Shown here: positions 52,541-60,094 of the stretch, piece by piece
Layout of the letters: each line of letters starts with the position of its first letter
Numbering within the stretch: the stretch's first letter is position 1
From: Aestuariirhabdus litorea
GTDB lineage: Bacteria > Pseudomonadota > Gammaproteobacteria > Pseudomonadales > Aestuariirhabdaceae
Assembly (NCBI RefSeq): GCF_003864255.1
Contig: NZ_QWEZ01000002.1
Span: 248,001-312,000, forward strand
Reading direction: 5' to 3'
DNA: 64,000 nucleotides
Translations under genes and position numbers: made by a program
Notes under the pieces: model-generated
The model's database searches: none
Told to the model about the DNA's origin: nothing
The model's input: the letters and a program-made list of their open reading frames with translations, nothing else

Positions 52541-53073
52541 CGATATAGCTCTTCATACTGGGCCATTAACTGGCCCCCAAACAGGGGATCGGGGCGCGCA
52601 TCCAGTTCAATCCGGATCTGTTCCAGCGCCTGTGGGCTCAGGTAGCGCTCAATGGCGGGAATCAGGTAGCGATTTTCACAGGCCATATGCTCCGCAATCA
52701 GCTCATCGTAAGCCTTAAAGTCGGCCAGCAGCCGCTCAACGGGCACCGCCTGGTCATTCGCTACTGCATGGAAGTCCGCCTGCAAACGACTCGACGCCTG
52801 CTGCAGCTGCTGGTGCTGCACGCCTATCCGCTGCAACATCGTTTTAAGCTCGGCGTCCTCTATATGGGGGACCATCTGCTCATAGATCCGCTCTTCGAGC
52901 GGATGGTGAAAGGCCTCTGGATAGTTCTGGATATACTCCATCGCATCCAAAATCAGCCCCATGTTGGGTGGGTCATCGCCCCCCGAAAAGCTATACATCT
53001 CACGGCGCAGGTAACCCAGTACCCGCTCAAGATGCTTGTGGTCTGTAATCAACCGTGCAATCAGTTGCTGCAT
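52510..53073 (-). CDS. Hemerythrin HHE-domain protein
   Basis: A 187-residue four-helix-bundle protein. Iron ligands of the hemerythrin fold are visible: ITDHKHLERVL (His near residue 11), EAFHHPLEERIYEQM (HHxxEE near 55), HQQLQQASSRL and LIAEHMACENRYLIPAIE (HxxxE). Single-domain relatives sense or store oxygen or NO, or take part in iron-sulfur repair. ATG 53073 has GGGAG seven bases upstream. It converges on, and overlaps, another di-iron protein gene. Confidence 0.92.
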   Translation of the reverse strand: MQQLIARLITDHKHLERVLGYLRREMYSFSGGDDPPNMGLILDAMEYIQNYPEAFHHPLEERIYEQMVPHIEDAELKTMLQRIGVQHQQLQQASSRLQADFHAVANDQAVPVERLLADFKAYDELIAEHMACENRYLIPAIERYLSPQALEQIRIELDARPDPLFGGQLMAQYEELYRYLVDTESSA

Positions 53074-53294
53074 CACCTAACTCCCGACAGCTATGGCTGT
53101 CTCCCATAGGGTTCCTATAGCCTCAGTCTGGTCTCCAACTCGCGCTCCCGCCAATTTCCCCGTGGCGGATCGTTGACGACTATCAACAAAACCATGGTTT
53201 ACCACCTATCGTCGCTGAATGGGGACTACGTCAACTTTCTCAGATTCAAATCGTCTACACTTTAACCACTAAACACAGCATTAAGGTGACCGCC

Positions 53295-53990
53295 ATGACT
53301 CGCCCCCACAAACTCCAACAGATCTCCTTAAGCCTCCTGCTGGGTGCCACCTTGCTGGCAGCCCCGCTCGCTGCTCCCCTGTTTGACCTGCCCTCCAGTG
53401 CCCAGGCCTTTGCCAAGGGTGGTAATGGCGGAGGTAATGGCGGAGGTAATGGTGGGGGTAATGGCGAAGGCAACGGCGGAAGCAAGTCGGAAGGCAAAAG
53501 CAACAACGGCATGGGCAATGCCTATGGGCACACAAAGGGCGTTGACGGAAAAGACAAAGGCAGCAAAGGGCTGGGTAATAACCACGGGGCTGTGGCCAGT
53601 TCTCTGGGGCGCCTGAACGCCGCTCACGCATCGGCAACGGCACGGGCCAACGCTTCACCCAATTCAGCGGTCGGTCGAATCGCAGCCTATGAAGCGGCCG
53701 TCAATGAAGCGCTCTCGCTGAATGAGGCTTATCAGAGCCAGCAGAGCAACATTGAAGCACTGGAGACCGCGCTCAATGACCTGAAAAACGACCCCAACGC
53801 CACGCAGGAGGCGATAGACACCGCCCAGACAGCGCTGGATGAAGCGGTCGCAGAAGCCGAGACCAACGGGCTGGCCGACTCCATCGCGGCGGCTGATGAG
53901 GCGTCTATGGAAGCGTTGGCCGCCGCCGCCAACAAAGAAGTTGACGACAGCGTTGTGTCAGCGGTGAACGACCTGCTGGGTATCAATTAA
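53295..53990 (+). CDS. Secreted glycine-rich hypothetical protein with alanine-rich helical tail
   Basis: A 231-residue exported protein. A signal peptide covers residues 1-38 (hydrophobic core SLSLLLGATLLAAPLAAPLF, ending SSAQA). Residues 40-62 are tandem GNGG units encoded by an imperfect 12-base repeat. A lysine/glycine linker and an LGNNHGAVASSLGRLNAAHASATARANASPNSAVGRIAAYEAAV block follow. The last 90 residues are an acidic, alanine-rich predicted coiled coil (QQSNIEALETALNDLKND...). AAGG lies eight bases before the ATG. No enzyme motif; an extracellular or envelope structural role is possible. Family not named. Confidence 0.78.
   Translation: MTRPHKLQQISLSLLLGATLLAAPLAAPLFDLPSSAQAFAKGGNGGGNGGGNGGGNGEGNGGSKSEGKSNNGMGNAYGHTKGVDGKDKGSKGLGNNHGAVASSLGRLNAAHASATARANASPNSAVGRIAAYEAAVNEALSLNEAYQSQQSNIEALETALNDLKNDPNATQEAIDTAQTALDEAVAEAETNGLADSIAAADEASMEALAAAANKEVDDSVVSAVNDLLGIN
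53412..53480 (+). repeat. 12-bp coding tandem repeat (GNGG units)
   Basis: About five near-identical copies of a GGTAATGGCGGA-type unit encode consecutive Gly-Asn-Gly-Gly segments in the secreted protein. Later copies carry substitutions (GGGGGT, GAAGGC). Such arrays can change copy number by slippage without shifting the frame. Confidence 0.8.
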
Positions 53991-54873
53991 GCAGCGGCTG
54001 CCAAAAATAGAGGTCTCGCAGTTGGTTCAGCGTGGCCTCATCCACCTCCCCACTTACGGCTATCCCGGCGTCGCCCTGAAACTGCATCAGGGCGGCGCCT
54101 GTTTTTGTCCCCAACAGCCCATCCACCGCCCCAGGGTTATAACCCTTTTCCGTTAACCGCTGCTGAACAAAGAGTCGAGTCGGAAGATTGTTGAGCCCCT
54201 CATTGTAGGGCAGCGACTTGCGTGCTTCAGCCTGGGCCTGGGCACGCTGGGCTGCATTCATCCCTTTGGCCAGTGACCGCCGCACCTCCGCCGCTTCGGC
54301 CAGCTTCTGGTTGTCAGCCCGGATCAACCAGCTCAACCCCCGCACCGTGTCCTGGGGCAGGCCGAGCCCCTGGCTCCAGGCGATGCCGTAGGCAAACTGC
54401 GCACGAGCGTGCCCCTGGTACGCAGCCATACCGATCCAGCGTGCTCCCCAGGCAGCATCCTTAGCGCCTCCCAGACCATCCAGATACAGCTTACCCAGTT
54501 GATATTGTGCGCGAGCGTAACCGCCCTCTGCTGCCTTCAGCAGCCAGCGCCGCGCTTCGGCGTAATCCACCTGGACACCACGGCCTGTATAGAAACTCAT
54601 GCCCACCATGTAGGACCCGGGTACGGATCCGTAACGAGCCGCCTCGCGATAGTGCTTTAACGCCAATCCGTAATCCTGCTCCACACCCGCGCCCACACTG
54701 TAGCGCGCCCCCTCTTGGTAGGCTGCCTCTGCCTTGGCGGCATCGGGGGGAGGGGCGACCAGCTGACTGACCGGTGCACAGCCGGCTATCAATAGCACCA
54801 AAGGCAACAGCAGCGCCCGATAGCCTGCTCTCAACGCCGCCACCGATCGTAGGTTCGCCTGTAACCACTCCAT
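53983..54873 (-). CDS. Lipoprotein with Sel1 repeats and a peptidoglycan-binding domain
   Basis: A 296-residue protein. The lipobox LIAGC ends the signal with Cys32. Sel1-like repeats (about residues 50-190) are regular: ALKHYREAARYGSVPGSYMVGMSFYTGRGV, EARRWLLKAAEGGYARAQYQLGKLYLDGLGG, GARWIGMAAYQGHARAQFAYGIAWSQGLGL. The C-terminus is a PG_binding_1 domain (RLFVQQRLTEKGYNPGAVDGLLGTKTGAALMQFQ). It is likely an outer-membrane-anchored scaffold touching the cell wall. Its last eight bases overlap the convergent glycine-rich gene. Confidence 0.9.
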   Translation of the reverse strand: MEWLQANLRSVAALRAGYRALLLPLVLLIAGCAPVSQLVAPPPDAAKAEAAYQEGARYSVGAGVEQDYGLALKHYREAARYGSVPGSYMVGMSFYTGRGVQVDYAEARRWLLKAAEGGYARAQYQLGKLYLDGLGGAKDAAWGARWIGMAAYQGHARAQFAYGIAWSQGLGLPQDTVRGLSWLIRADNQKLAEAAEVRRSLAKGMNAAQRAQAQAEARKSLPYNEGLNNLPTRLFVQQRLTEKGYNPGAVDGLLGTKTGAALMQFQGDAGIAVSGEVDEATLNQLRDLYFWQPLLN

Positions 54874-54966
54874 TGATCTTTAACCTCCTGAGGTAACCGC
54901 ACCCTAGCGTTAACCATTACACAGGGCGGCAGGGATCGCCACCCCCTCTATCTTAACCAGCGCGGC

Positions 54967-56541
54967 TCAGGGGGCCGGATAGCTATAGGGTGCCTGCAAA
55001 CCCAAGGGAAAACCCAGCGCCCAGTAGGCCAACAAAAACAGTGGCCAGAACGCAAGAAAGGTCACGGAGTAGGGCAGCATCATTGACACCAGGGTTCCCA
55101 CACCGGTTGATTTGACGTAGCGCTGGCAGTAAACCACCACCAGCGGGAAGTAGACCATCAGCGGGGTAATGATATTGGAAGCCGAGTCTCCAACCCGGTA
55201 GGCGGCCTGGGTCAGTTCCGGTGAGATGCCTACCGCCATCAACATGGGTACCAGCACCGGCCCGATCAGCGCCCACTTGGCGGATGCAGAGCCTACGATC
55301 AGGTTCACCAGGGCCACCAGAAAGATCAGCCCGACGACGGTCACTCCCCCTGACAGCTGCAGGGACTTGAGCAGATCGGCTCCGCTTAGGGCGATCACAG
55401 CCCCCAGATTGGAGTCCGCAAAGGCTTTGATAAAGAGGGCACAAAAGAACGCCATGACCATGTAGGAGCCCATGGTGTTCATGGTGTTGCTCATCGCCTC
55501 GATGACATCGGAGCCTCGTTTGAATTTCCCGGAACAAAAGCCATACACCACCCCCGGCAGCACAAACAGCAGGAAGATCAAGGGCACAATGGACTTCATA
55601 AGCGGCGCAGAGAAGGCCGTCAGCTCACCGGCGGGGGAGCGCAGGGGGGAGTCGTCGGGCCAAGCAGCCAGCACCAGTAGGCCGATGCCGACGACCATGG
55701 AGGCCAACGCCCAGTGGAAGGCCCGCCCTTCACGCGCGCTGTAGTGGCTCAGCGAATCGCCCTCCCGGGCCTCTTCATCGATCTCCACCCGGGCCAGTCT
55801 GGGCTCTACCACTTTCTCCGTGACATACCAGCCCAGCAGTACGATCAACAGGGAGGAGGCACCGGTAAAGAACAGATTACTAAGGGGGTTTACCTGATAG
55901 CTCGGGTCCAGGATCTGCGCCGCCGACTGGGTAAAACCCTGCAGTAAGGGATCGATCCCCGATGGGATAAAGTTGGCCGCAAAGCCCCCCGACACCCCGG
56001 CAAAGGCGGCGGCAATCCCGGCCAGGGGGTGGCGTCCCGCTGCCTGGAAAATAATGGCGCCCAAGGGGATGACCAGCACATACCCCGCATCGGCAGCCGT
56101 GTGGCTGACGATGGCGACCAAAATCAGCATGGGTGTCAGGAAGCGTGGCGAGGTCACCCCCAGCAGCTTTTTGAGCCCCGTGTTAATAAAGCCGGACTGC
56201 TCGGCAACCCCCACGCCCAGCATCGCAACCAGCACGATGCCCAGGGGGGCAAAACTGGTAAAGGTGGTCACCATTGAGGAGAGAAAGTCTGCCAGTCTCT
56301 CCCCGGTCAGCAGATTACTGACCTGGACCGCCTCGCCGGTGGCCGGGTGGATCAGCTCGAAGTTGAACTGCGAAAAGAGCGCGGAGAGGATCCACACGCA
56401 GATCATCGCCATCAGGAAGAGAATGGCAGGGTCCGGCAGTTTGTTACCCGCATATTCGATGGCATTCAGAAAGCGTTCGATACGTGGTGAGGGAGAAGCC
56501 GTAGTAGGCGCAACGGCCTGATTCAATTCGGTGGTGTTCAT
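54967..56541 (-). CDS. AbgT-family transporter
   Basis: A 524-residue polytopic membrane protein. Typical AbgT segments are RFLNAIEYAGNKLPDPAILFLMAMICVWILSALFS at the start, LVAMLGVGVAEQSGFINTGLKKLL, IVSHTAADAGYVLVIPLGA, SGGFAANFIPSGIDPLLQGFTQ, LVNLIVGSASAKWALIGPVLVPM and YRVGDSASNIITPLMVYFPLVV. Members take up p-aminobenzoyl-glutamate or export sulfonamides. No abgA/abgB hydrolase gene adjoins, so an efflux or scavenging role is open. GGAGAG precedes the ATG. Confidence 0.94.
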   Translation of the reverse strand: MNTTELNQAVAPTTASPSPRIERFLNAIEYAGNKLPDPAILFLMAMICVWILSALFSQFNFELIHPATGEAVQVSNLLTGERLADFLSSMVTTFTSFAPLGIVLVAMLGVGVAEQSGFINTGLKKLLGVTSPRFLTPMLILVAIVSHTAADAGYVLVIPLGAIIFQAAGRHPLAGIAAAFAGVSGGFAANFIPSGIDPLLQGFTQSAAQILDPSYQVNPLSNLFFTGASSLLIVLLGWYVTEKVVEPRLARVEIDEEAREGDSLSHYSAREGRAFHWALASMVVGIGLLVLAAWPDDSPLRSPAGELTAFSAPLMKSIVPLIFLLFVLPGVVYGFCSGKFKRGSDVIEAMSNTMNTMGSYMVMAFFCALFIKAFADSNLGAVIALSGADLLKSLQLSGGVTVVGLIFLVALVNLIVGSASAKWALIGPVLVPMLMAVGISPELTQAAYRVGDSASNIITPLMVYFPLVVVYCQRYVKSTGVGTLVSMMLPYSVTFLAFWPLFLLAYWALGFPLGLQAPYSYPAP

Positions 56542-56561
56542 GGTCTCTCCAACTGAGAGGC

Positions 56562-56589
56562 ATCGCGTATACGCTGGGGTAAGATGCCG
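56562..56589. other. Nested inverted repeat upstream of the AbgT gene
   Basis: GGCATC and GATGCC form an outer stem around GCGTATACGC, itself a palindrome. It lies 21 bases before the start codon, in the leader of the minus-strand AbgT gene. It may be an operator or RNA structure; no known riboswitch is recognised. Confidence 0.35.
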
Positions 56590-56714
56590 GGCTAGGGGTC
56601 AAAACAGCTTATCCGGCGTTGCCCTCTCACCCAATCCGTAGTTGCCGAGACAGGAGTGCGTATAACGAAATCCAAGGGCAGCATGGGGGAGCCAGCAACC
56701 GTCCCCGCAACCTC

Positions 56715-57641
56715 TCATTCGTAGGCGTCGAGCACTTTGAGGTAGCTGACTCTTTCCCAGGCTGCTGGATCCATCACCCGCTTCTGGGAGGCGATTCCCC
56801 GGAACTGCTCAAGGGACTCAAAGCCCCTGTCGTCCATCCAGGCCAGCAACTCTCGCCTCAGGTGGCGGAGGCTGTCCGGCCCCTGCTGTAACAACAAGGA
56901 ACAGAGGTGGGTGACATCGGCGCCAGCGGCGATTGCCCGTGCCACATCCTGCCAGCGGTTGATCCCTCCCGTGAGAGCCAGATCAATATCTACCTGGCCA
57001 CGGATAATCGCCGCCCAGCGAATACGCTCGGCACACTCGGTAGAGGAGGAGAACTGTATCTGCGGCACCACCGACAAGGTTTCAAGATCCACCACCGGCT
57101 GGTAAAAGCGGTTGAACAACACCACCCCCTCTGCCCCCATCTCCCGGCAGCGTTTTACCATATTGACCGGTGAAGAGAGGTAGGCACTGAGCTTCACCGT
57201 AATGGGCAGGGCCACCTTTTGCTTCAGGGCACCGATGATGCCCAGATAACGGTACTCAACCTCCATCGGGCTCAGCTCGGCATCGGCAGCCACGAAGTAG
57301 ATATTGATCTCCAGCGCATCTGCACCCGCTTGCTGCAACTGAGTACCGTAGTCGACCCAGGCATCAAGGGACGAGCCATTAAGGCTCGCAATAATCGGTA
57401 TACCCAGCTCCCGCTTGAGCGTCATCAGCTGATTCAGGTGGCGCTCTACCAGGCGTTGACCCCGGGCTGCAGATAACGCGCTTTTAACGTCCTCTTCAAA
57501 CAGCGAGTGCATGACCAAGGCCGGAGCTCCCGCCTCCACCAGCTCATGGCAGCTTTTCAGTTGCCGTGTCAGCGGTGATGCGGAAGGCACCAGCGGGCTG
57601 TCCAGTGTGAGACCCAGATAGTGGGTGGTTAATCGGCTCAT
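56715..57641 (-). CDS. Dihydroorotate dehydrogenase-like flavoprotein
   Basis: A 308-residue TIM-barrel protein of the DHODH superfamily. The N-terminus TTHYLGLTLDSPLVPSASPLT, the GIPIIASLNGSSLDAW strand, ADALEINIYF, LPITVKLSAYLSS and DLALTGGINRWQDVARAIAAGADVTHLCSLLLQQG (FMN-phosphate site) match the DHODH-like group. This group lacks the standard catalytic serine/cysteine context of PyrD and is commonly annotated as a DHODH-like protein of unknown substrate. It is usually found near pyruvate:ferredoxin oxidoreductase, but not here. Confidence 0.88.
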   Translation of the reverse strand: MSRLTTHYLGLTLDSPLVPSASPLTRQLKSCHELVEAGAPALVMHSLFEEDVKSALSAARGQRLVERHLNQLMTLKRELGIPIIASLNGSSLDAWVDYGTQLQQAGADALEINIYFVAADAELSPMEVEYRYLGIIGALKQKVALPITVKLSAYLSSPVNMVKRCREMGAEGVVLFNRFYQPVVDLETLSVVPQIQFSSSTECAERIRWAAIIRGQVDIDLALTGGINRWQDVARAIAAGADVTHLCSLLLQQGPDSLRHLRRELLAWMDDRGFESLEQFRGIASQKRVMDPAAWERVSYLKVLDAYE

Positions 57642-57753
57642 GCCGCTCTCCTTGCTCAGGGAGTCGACCCTGGCGGGTAACGCCTGTAGCGCACCCTCAG
57701 ACAGGGCTGCGCCCTATTACACTGCCAGGCGCTCGCTACAACAAGCGTCCGGC

Positions 57754-58422
57754 TCAGCTTGGCATAACGCGGGTGGAGAAGCGGGCACGACTTTGCAAAT
57801 CCAGCTGCAGCTGGTCCCTGGCCTGCAATACCCCCACCCCGGCAGGAGTCCCGGTTAACACCACATCCCCCGGCAGCAGGGTAAAGCTCTCGCTTGCGTG
57901 GGCCAGTAAGGCGGCAATCGGTGTCAGCATCTGACCACTGTCTCCCGACTGCCTGGGCTCGCCATTGATCGACAGGGTAAAGTGCAACTTGTCCAGCGCG
58001 CCCAGCTCTGCAACGGGCACAAACCGGCTCAAAGGGCAGGCACCGTCGAACGCCTTGGCTCGTTCCCAGGGGTGGCCCTTGCTCTTGAGTTCCGACTGCA
58101 GGTCGCGCAGCGTAAGATCAAGCGCGAGCCCTATACCGGTGATGGCTGCCACTGCTTGCTCAGGACCGGCACCGCTGAGAGGCTCGCCCACCAGGATTGC
58201 CAGTTCGGTTTCATAGTGAACCTCGCCCCACTGCGAGGGCAGGGAAAGCGACTCTTCGAGAGGCACCAGTGCCGTCGACGGTTTGATAAACAAAATGGGG
58301 GTGTCAGGAATCGGATTGTTAAGTTCCAGGGCATGGGCCGCATAATTGCGCCCGACACAGACCACCTTCCCGACCGGCAGGTCAATCTCCCGCCCCTCGT
58401 ACCACTGGTGTTGATACTTCAT
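57754..58422 (-). CDS. Fumarylacetoacetate hydrolase family protein (YcgM-like)
   Basis: A 222-residue FAH-fold protein of about YcgM length. KVVCVGRNYAAHALELNNPIPDTPILFIKPSTALV is the family opening. The metal ligands are in GEVHYETELAILVGEPL (two Glu) and LALDLTLRDLQSELKSKGHPWERAKAFDGACPLSRFV (Asp). LLPGDVVLTGTPAGVGVL closes the domain. Such enzymes act as acylpyruvases or oxaloacetate decarboxylases. ATG 58422 has GGGAG eight bases upstream; the frame stays open further to 58641 without support. Confidence 0.93.
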   Translation of the reverse strand: MKYQHQWYEGREIDLPVGKVVCVGRNYAAHALELNNPIPDTPILFIKPSTALVPLEESLSLPSQWGEVHYETELAILVGEPLSGAGPEQAVAAITGIGLALDLTLRDLQSELKSKGHPWERAKAFDGACPLSRFVPVAELGALDKLHFTLSINGEPRQSGDSGQMLTPIAALLAHASESFTLLPGDVVLTGTPAGVGVLQARDQLQLDLQSRARFSTRVMPS

Positions 58423-58525
58423 CCCCAACTCTCCCGTTGATATGTTGACCCTGCTGGTGCGTTTAACCAGCTGTGCATTCGGCGTATGATGATAGCAGTG
58501 AAGCCCATCGAAAAAAGGAATTATC

Positions 58526-58792
58526 ATGCCTAAAGAGCGGTTATACGAGCAGGTCAACAACCTCCGCAAGGTGATAGAGGATGTGGAAGCGGCCGACGAG
58601 TGCACCACTGCGGAGCTGCGGCAAATCGCCGACGAGATCAATCACACCCTGGCCGACCCTGATCTGGAGGCGCCCTCGGAAACGTTGCTGAATAAGCTCG
58701 AGGAGGAGGCGATCCGCTTTGGAGAGAGTCACCCGGCGATCGCCACTGCCGCTCGCCAGGTGCTGGAGTTGCTGAAAAACATCGGCGTCTAA
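58526..58792 (+). CDS. DUF4404-family small protein
   Basis: An 88-residue acidic protein: LYEQVNNLRKVIEDVEAADECTTAELRQIADEINHTLADPD, then LLNKLEEEAIRFGESHPAIATAARQVLELLKNIGV. The pattern is that of DUF4404, a small helical family widespread in gammaproteobacteria with no assigned role. Divergent from the FAH gene, and its last four bases overlap the convergent flavoprotein gene. Confidence 0.88.
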   Translation: MPKERLYEQVNNLRKVIEDVEAADECTTAELRQIADEINHTLADPDLEAPSETLLNKLEEEAIRFGESHPAIATAARQVLELLKNIGV

Positions 58793-59805
58793 CGCTGTAT
58801 CGCCTTGATCACCGCCGTTGCGAGCCCCTCTGCGCTGGCAACGGCGCCCACCAGCCCTCCGGGCTCAAACCAGTCTCCGCAAAGGCCCATGTGGATATCA
58901 CTATCGAGGTAATAGCTGTTTTCGTTGAGTCGATCAATGGCCTGGCAATGCAGCCAGTGCTGGTTATGCACGGTCGCCGCGGGCAAAGGGCGATCGAGTA
59001 GCTGTTCAAGGGCTATCAGGCTGCGTTCTGAAATCTCATCCGAGCTGACATCCTTATACTCCAGGCTTTCTCGGGCACACCAGTGCAGGGTCCAGGTATC
59101 CTTGGCAGCCTTTCGCCCGGGCTTGGCGTTATGATGGACCAGCATGTAAAGCGGGTTGAGTCCGGGGAAACCGTTAAAACGATCGCTGGCGTGGGCCACG
59201 TCAAAACCGGGGTCCAGCGGCTCCTCGAACTCCAGTACGCTGGTCCAGCAGGGGATGTATTGAACGCTGCGGGCCATGGCTTGCAGGCCCGGAAACTCCT
59301 TCAATAGCAGGGCCACCTTGGGCGCCGGCATGGCAAGTATCAAAAAATCATAGGGTCCATGGGTTTCCCCCTGATGGCAACGAAGGTACCAGCCGTCCTC
59401 TGCGGTTGCGCTTACCACCCGGGTATCTCCAACCAGGTCAACCCCCTGCAGGAGGGTGTCGGTCAACACGGACTGGCGTTCAACCCCCAAAAACAGGGTC
59501 TTCTCCTCACGGACAAAAGGCTCACCATTGGCTCGAAAATCGTAGACCGGCACCGTCCAGGGGGTCACCACTCCCTCATCTAACCAGCGCTGCTTCAAGC
59601 CGTTCAGCAGTTCCGAATCACCTGGAATGTAGGGCACGCCTATATCCACCGCCTGCCCATCGAGCAACAGGTTTTTTAATCGGCCTCCCGCGCTACGATC
59701 CTTGTCGAACAGGGTGACCTTGAATCCGGCATCGGCCAGGTGCCTGCACACCAGTGAGCCGCTGATTCCGGCGCCGACTACCGCTACGTTGTACTTGATC
59801 CGCAT
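58789..59805 (-). CDS. Renalase-like FAD/NAD(P)-binding amine oxidase family protein
   Basis: A 338-residue flavoprotein. The N-terminal Rossmann motif VAVVGAGISGSLVCRHLADAGFKVTLFDKDRSAGGR (residues 7-42) binds FAD. The C-terminal segment MGLCGDWFEPGGLVGAVASAEGLATAV contacts the flavin. Length and the short C-terminal domain match bacterial renalase-like proteins, which oxidise isomeric dihydronicotinamides. GGGAG lies seven bases before the ATG. Reaction here is inferred from the family. Confidence 0.9.
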   Translation of the reverse strand: MRIKYNVAVVGAGISGSLVCRHLADAGFKVTLFDKDRSAGGRLKNLLLDGQAVDIGVPYIPGDSELLNGLKQRWLDEGVVTPWTVPVYDFRANGEPFVREEKTLFLGVERQSVLTDTLLQGVDLVGDTRVVSATAEDGWYLRCHQGETHGPYDFLILAMPAPKVALLLKEFPGLQAMARSVQYIPCWTSVLEFEEPLDPGFDVAHASDRFNGFPGLNPLYMLVHHNAKPGRKAAKDTWTLHWCARESLEYKDVSSDEISERSLIALEQLLDRPLPAATVHNQHWLHCQAIDRLNENSYYLDSDIHMGLCGDWFEPGGLVGAVASAEGLATAVIKAIQR

Positions 59806-59827
59806 TTAGCACTCCCTTGAACATTGC

Positions 59828-60094
59828 TCAGGAGGGGTCTCGGTCAAGTGAGCGCAACACCTCTATACCCTTCTTGCGTTGTGCCTTGACCAGCTCCAGT
59901 TCCTCAGCCAGCTGCCGTTGGGCCCCGGCGTCGAACTCCTCATCCACCAACCGCTGAAGCTTATGTTGGCGTTTTTTCAGCTTACCTAAAACCTGCTGAA
60001 TATCCTCACGCATCTGCACCTGGGCCCGAAAATCCGCATCCAGAAATGCCTTTACCCTGCGCAACAGCTTCCGGTACTTTACCTTGTCCGTCAT
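59828..60094 (-). CDS. Small coiled-coil protein coupled to the phosphate transporter
   Basis: An 88-residue, strongly charged helical protein (RKLLRRVKAFLDADFRAQVQMREDIQQVLGKLKKRQHKLQRLVDEEF, then RQLAEELELVKAQRKKGIEVL), predicted to be mostly coiled coil. Its ATG overlaps the stop of the upstream Na/Pi-cotransporter gene by four bases (ATGA), so it is translationally coupled. I do not recognise a family. A role with the PhoU-like tail of the transporter is a reasonable guess. Confidence 0.7.
   Translation of the reverse strand: MTDKVKYRKLLRRVKAFLDADFRAQVQMREDIQQVLGKLKKRQHKLQRLVDEEFDAGAQRQLAEELELVKAQRKKGIEVLRSLDRDPS

Noticed and set aside
53255-53518. Proline/leucine repeat ORF on the minus strand
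   Set aside because: It is only the antisense reading of the glycine repeats in the secreted protein gene.
56600-56714. Possible riboswitch between the AbgT and DHODH-like genes
   Set aside because: I compared it by eye with the cobalamin and glycine riboswitch cores and found no matching conserved boxes.
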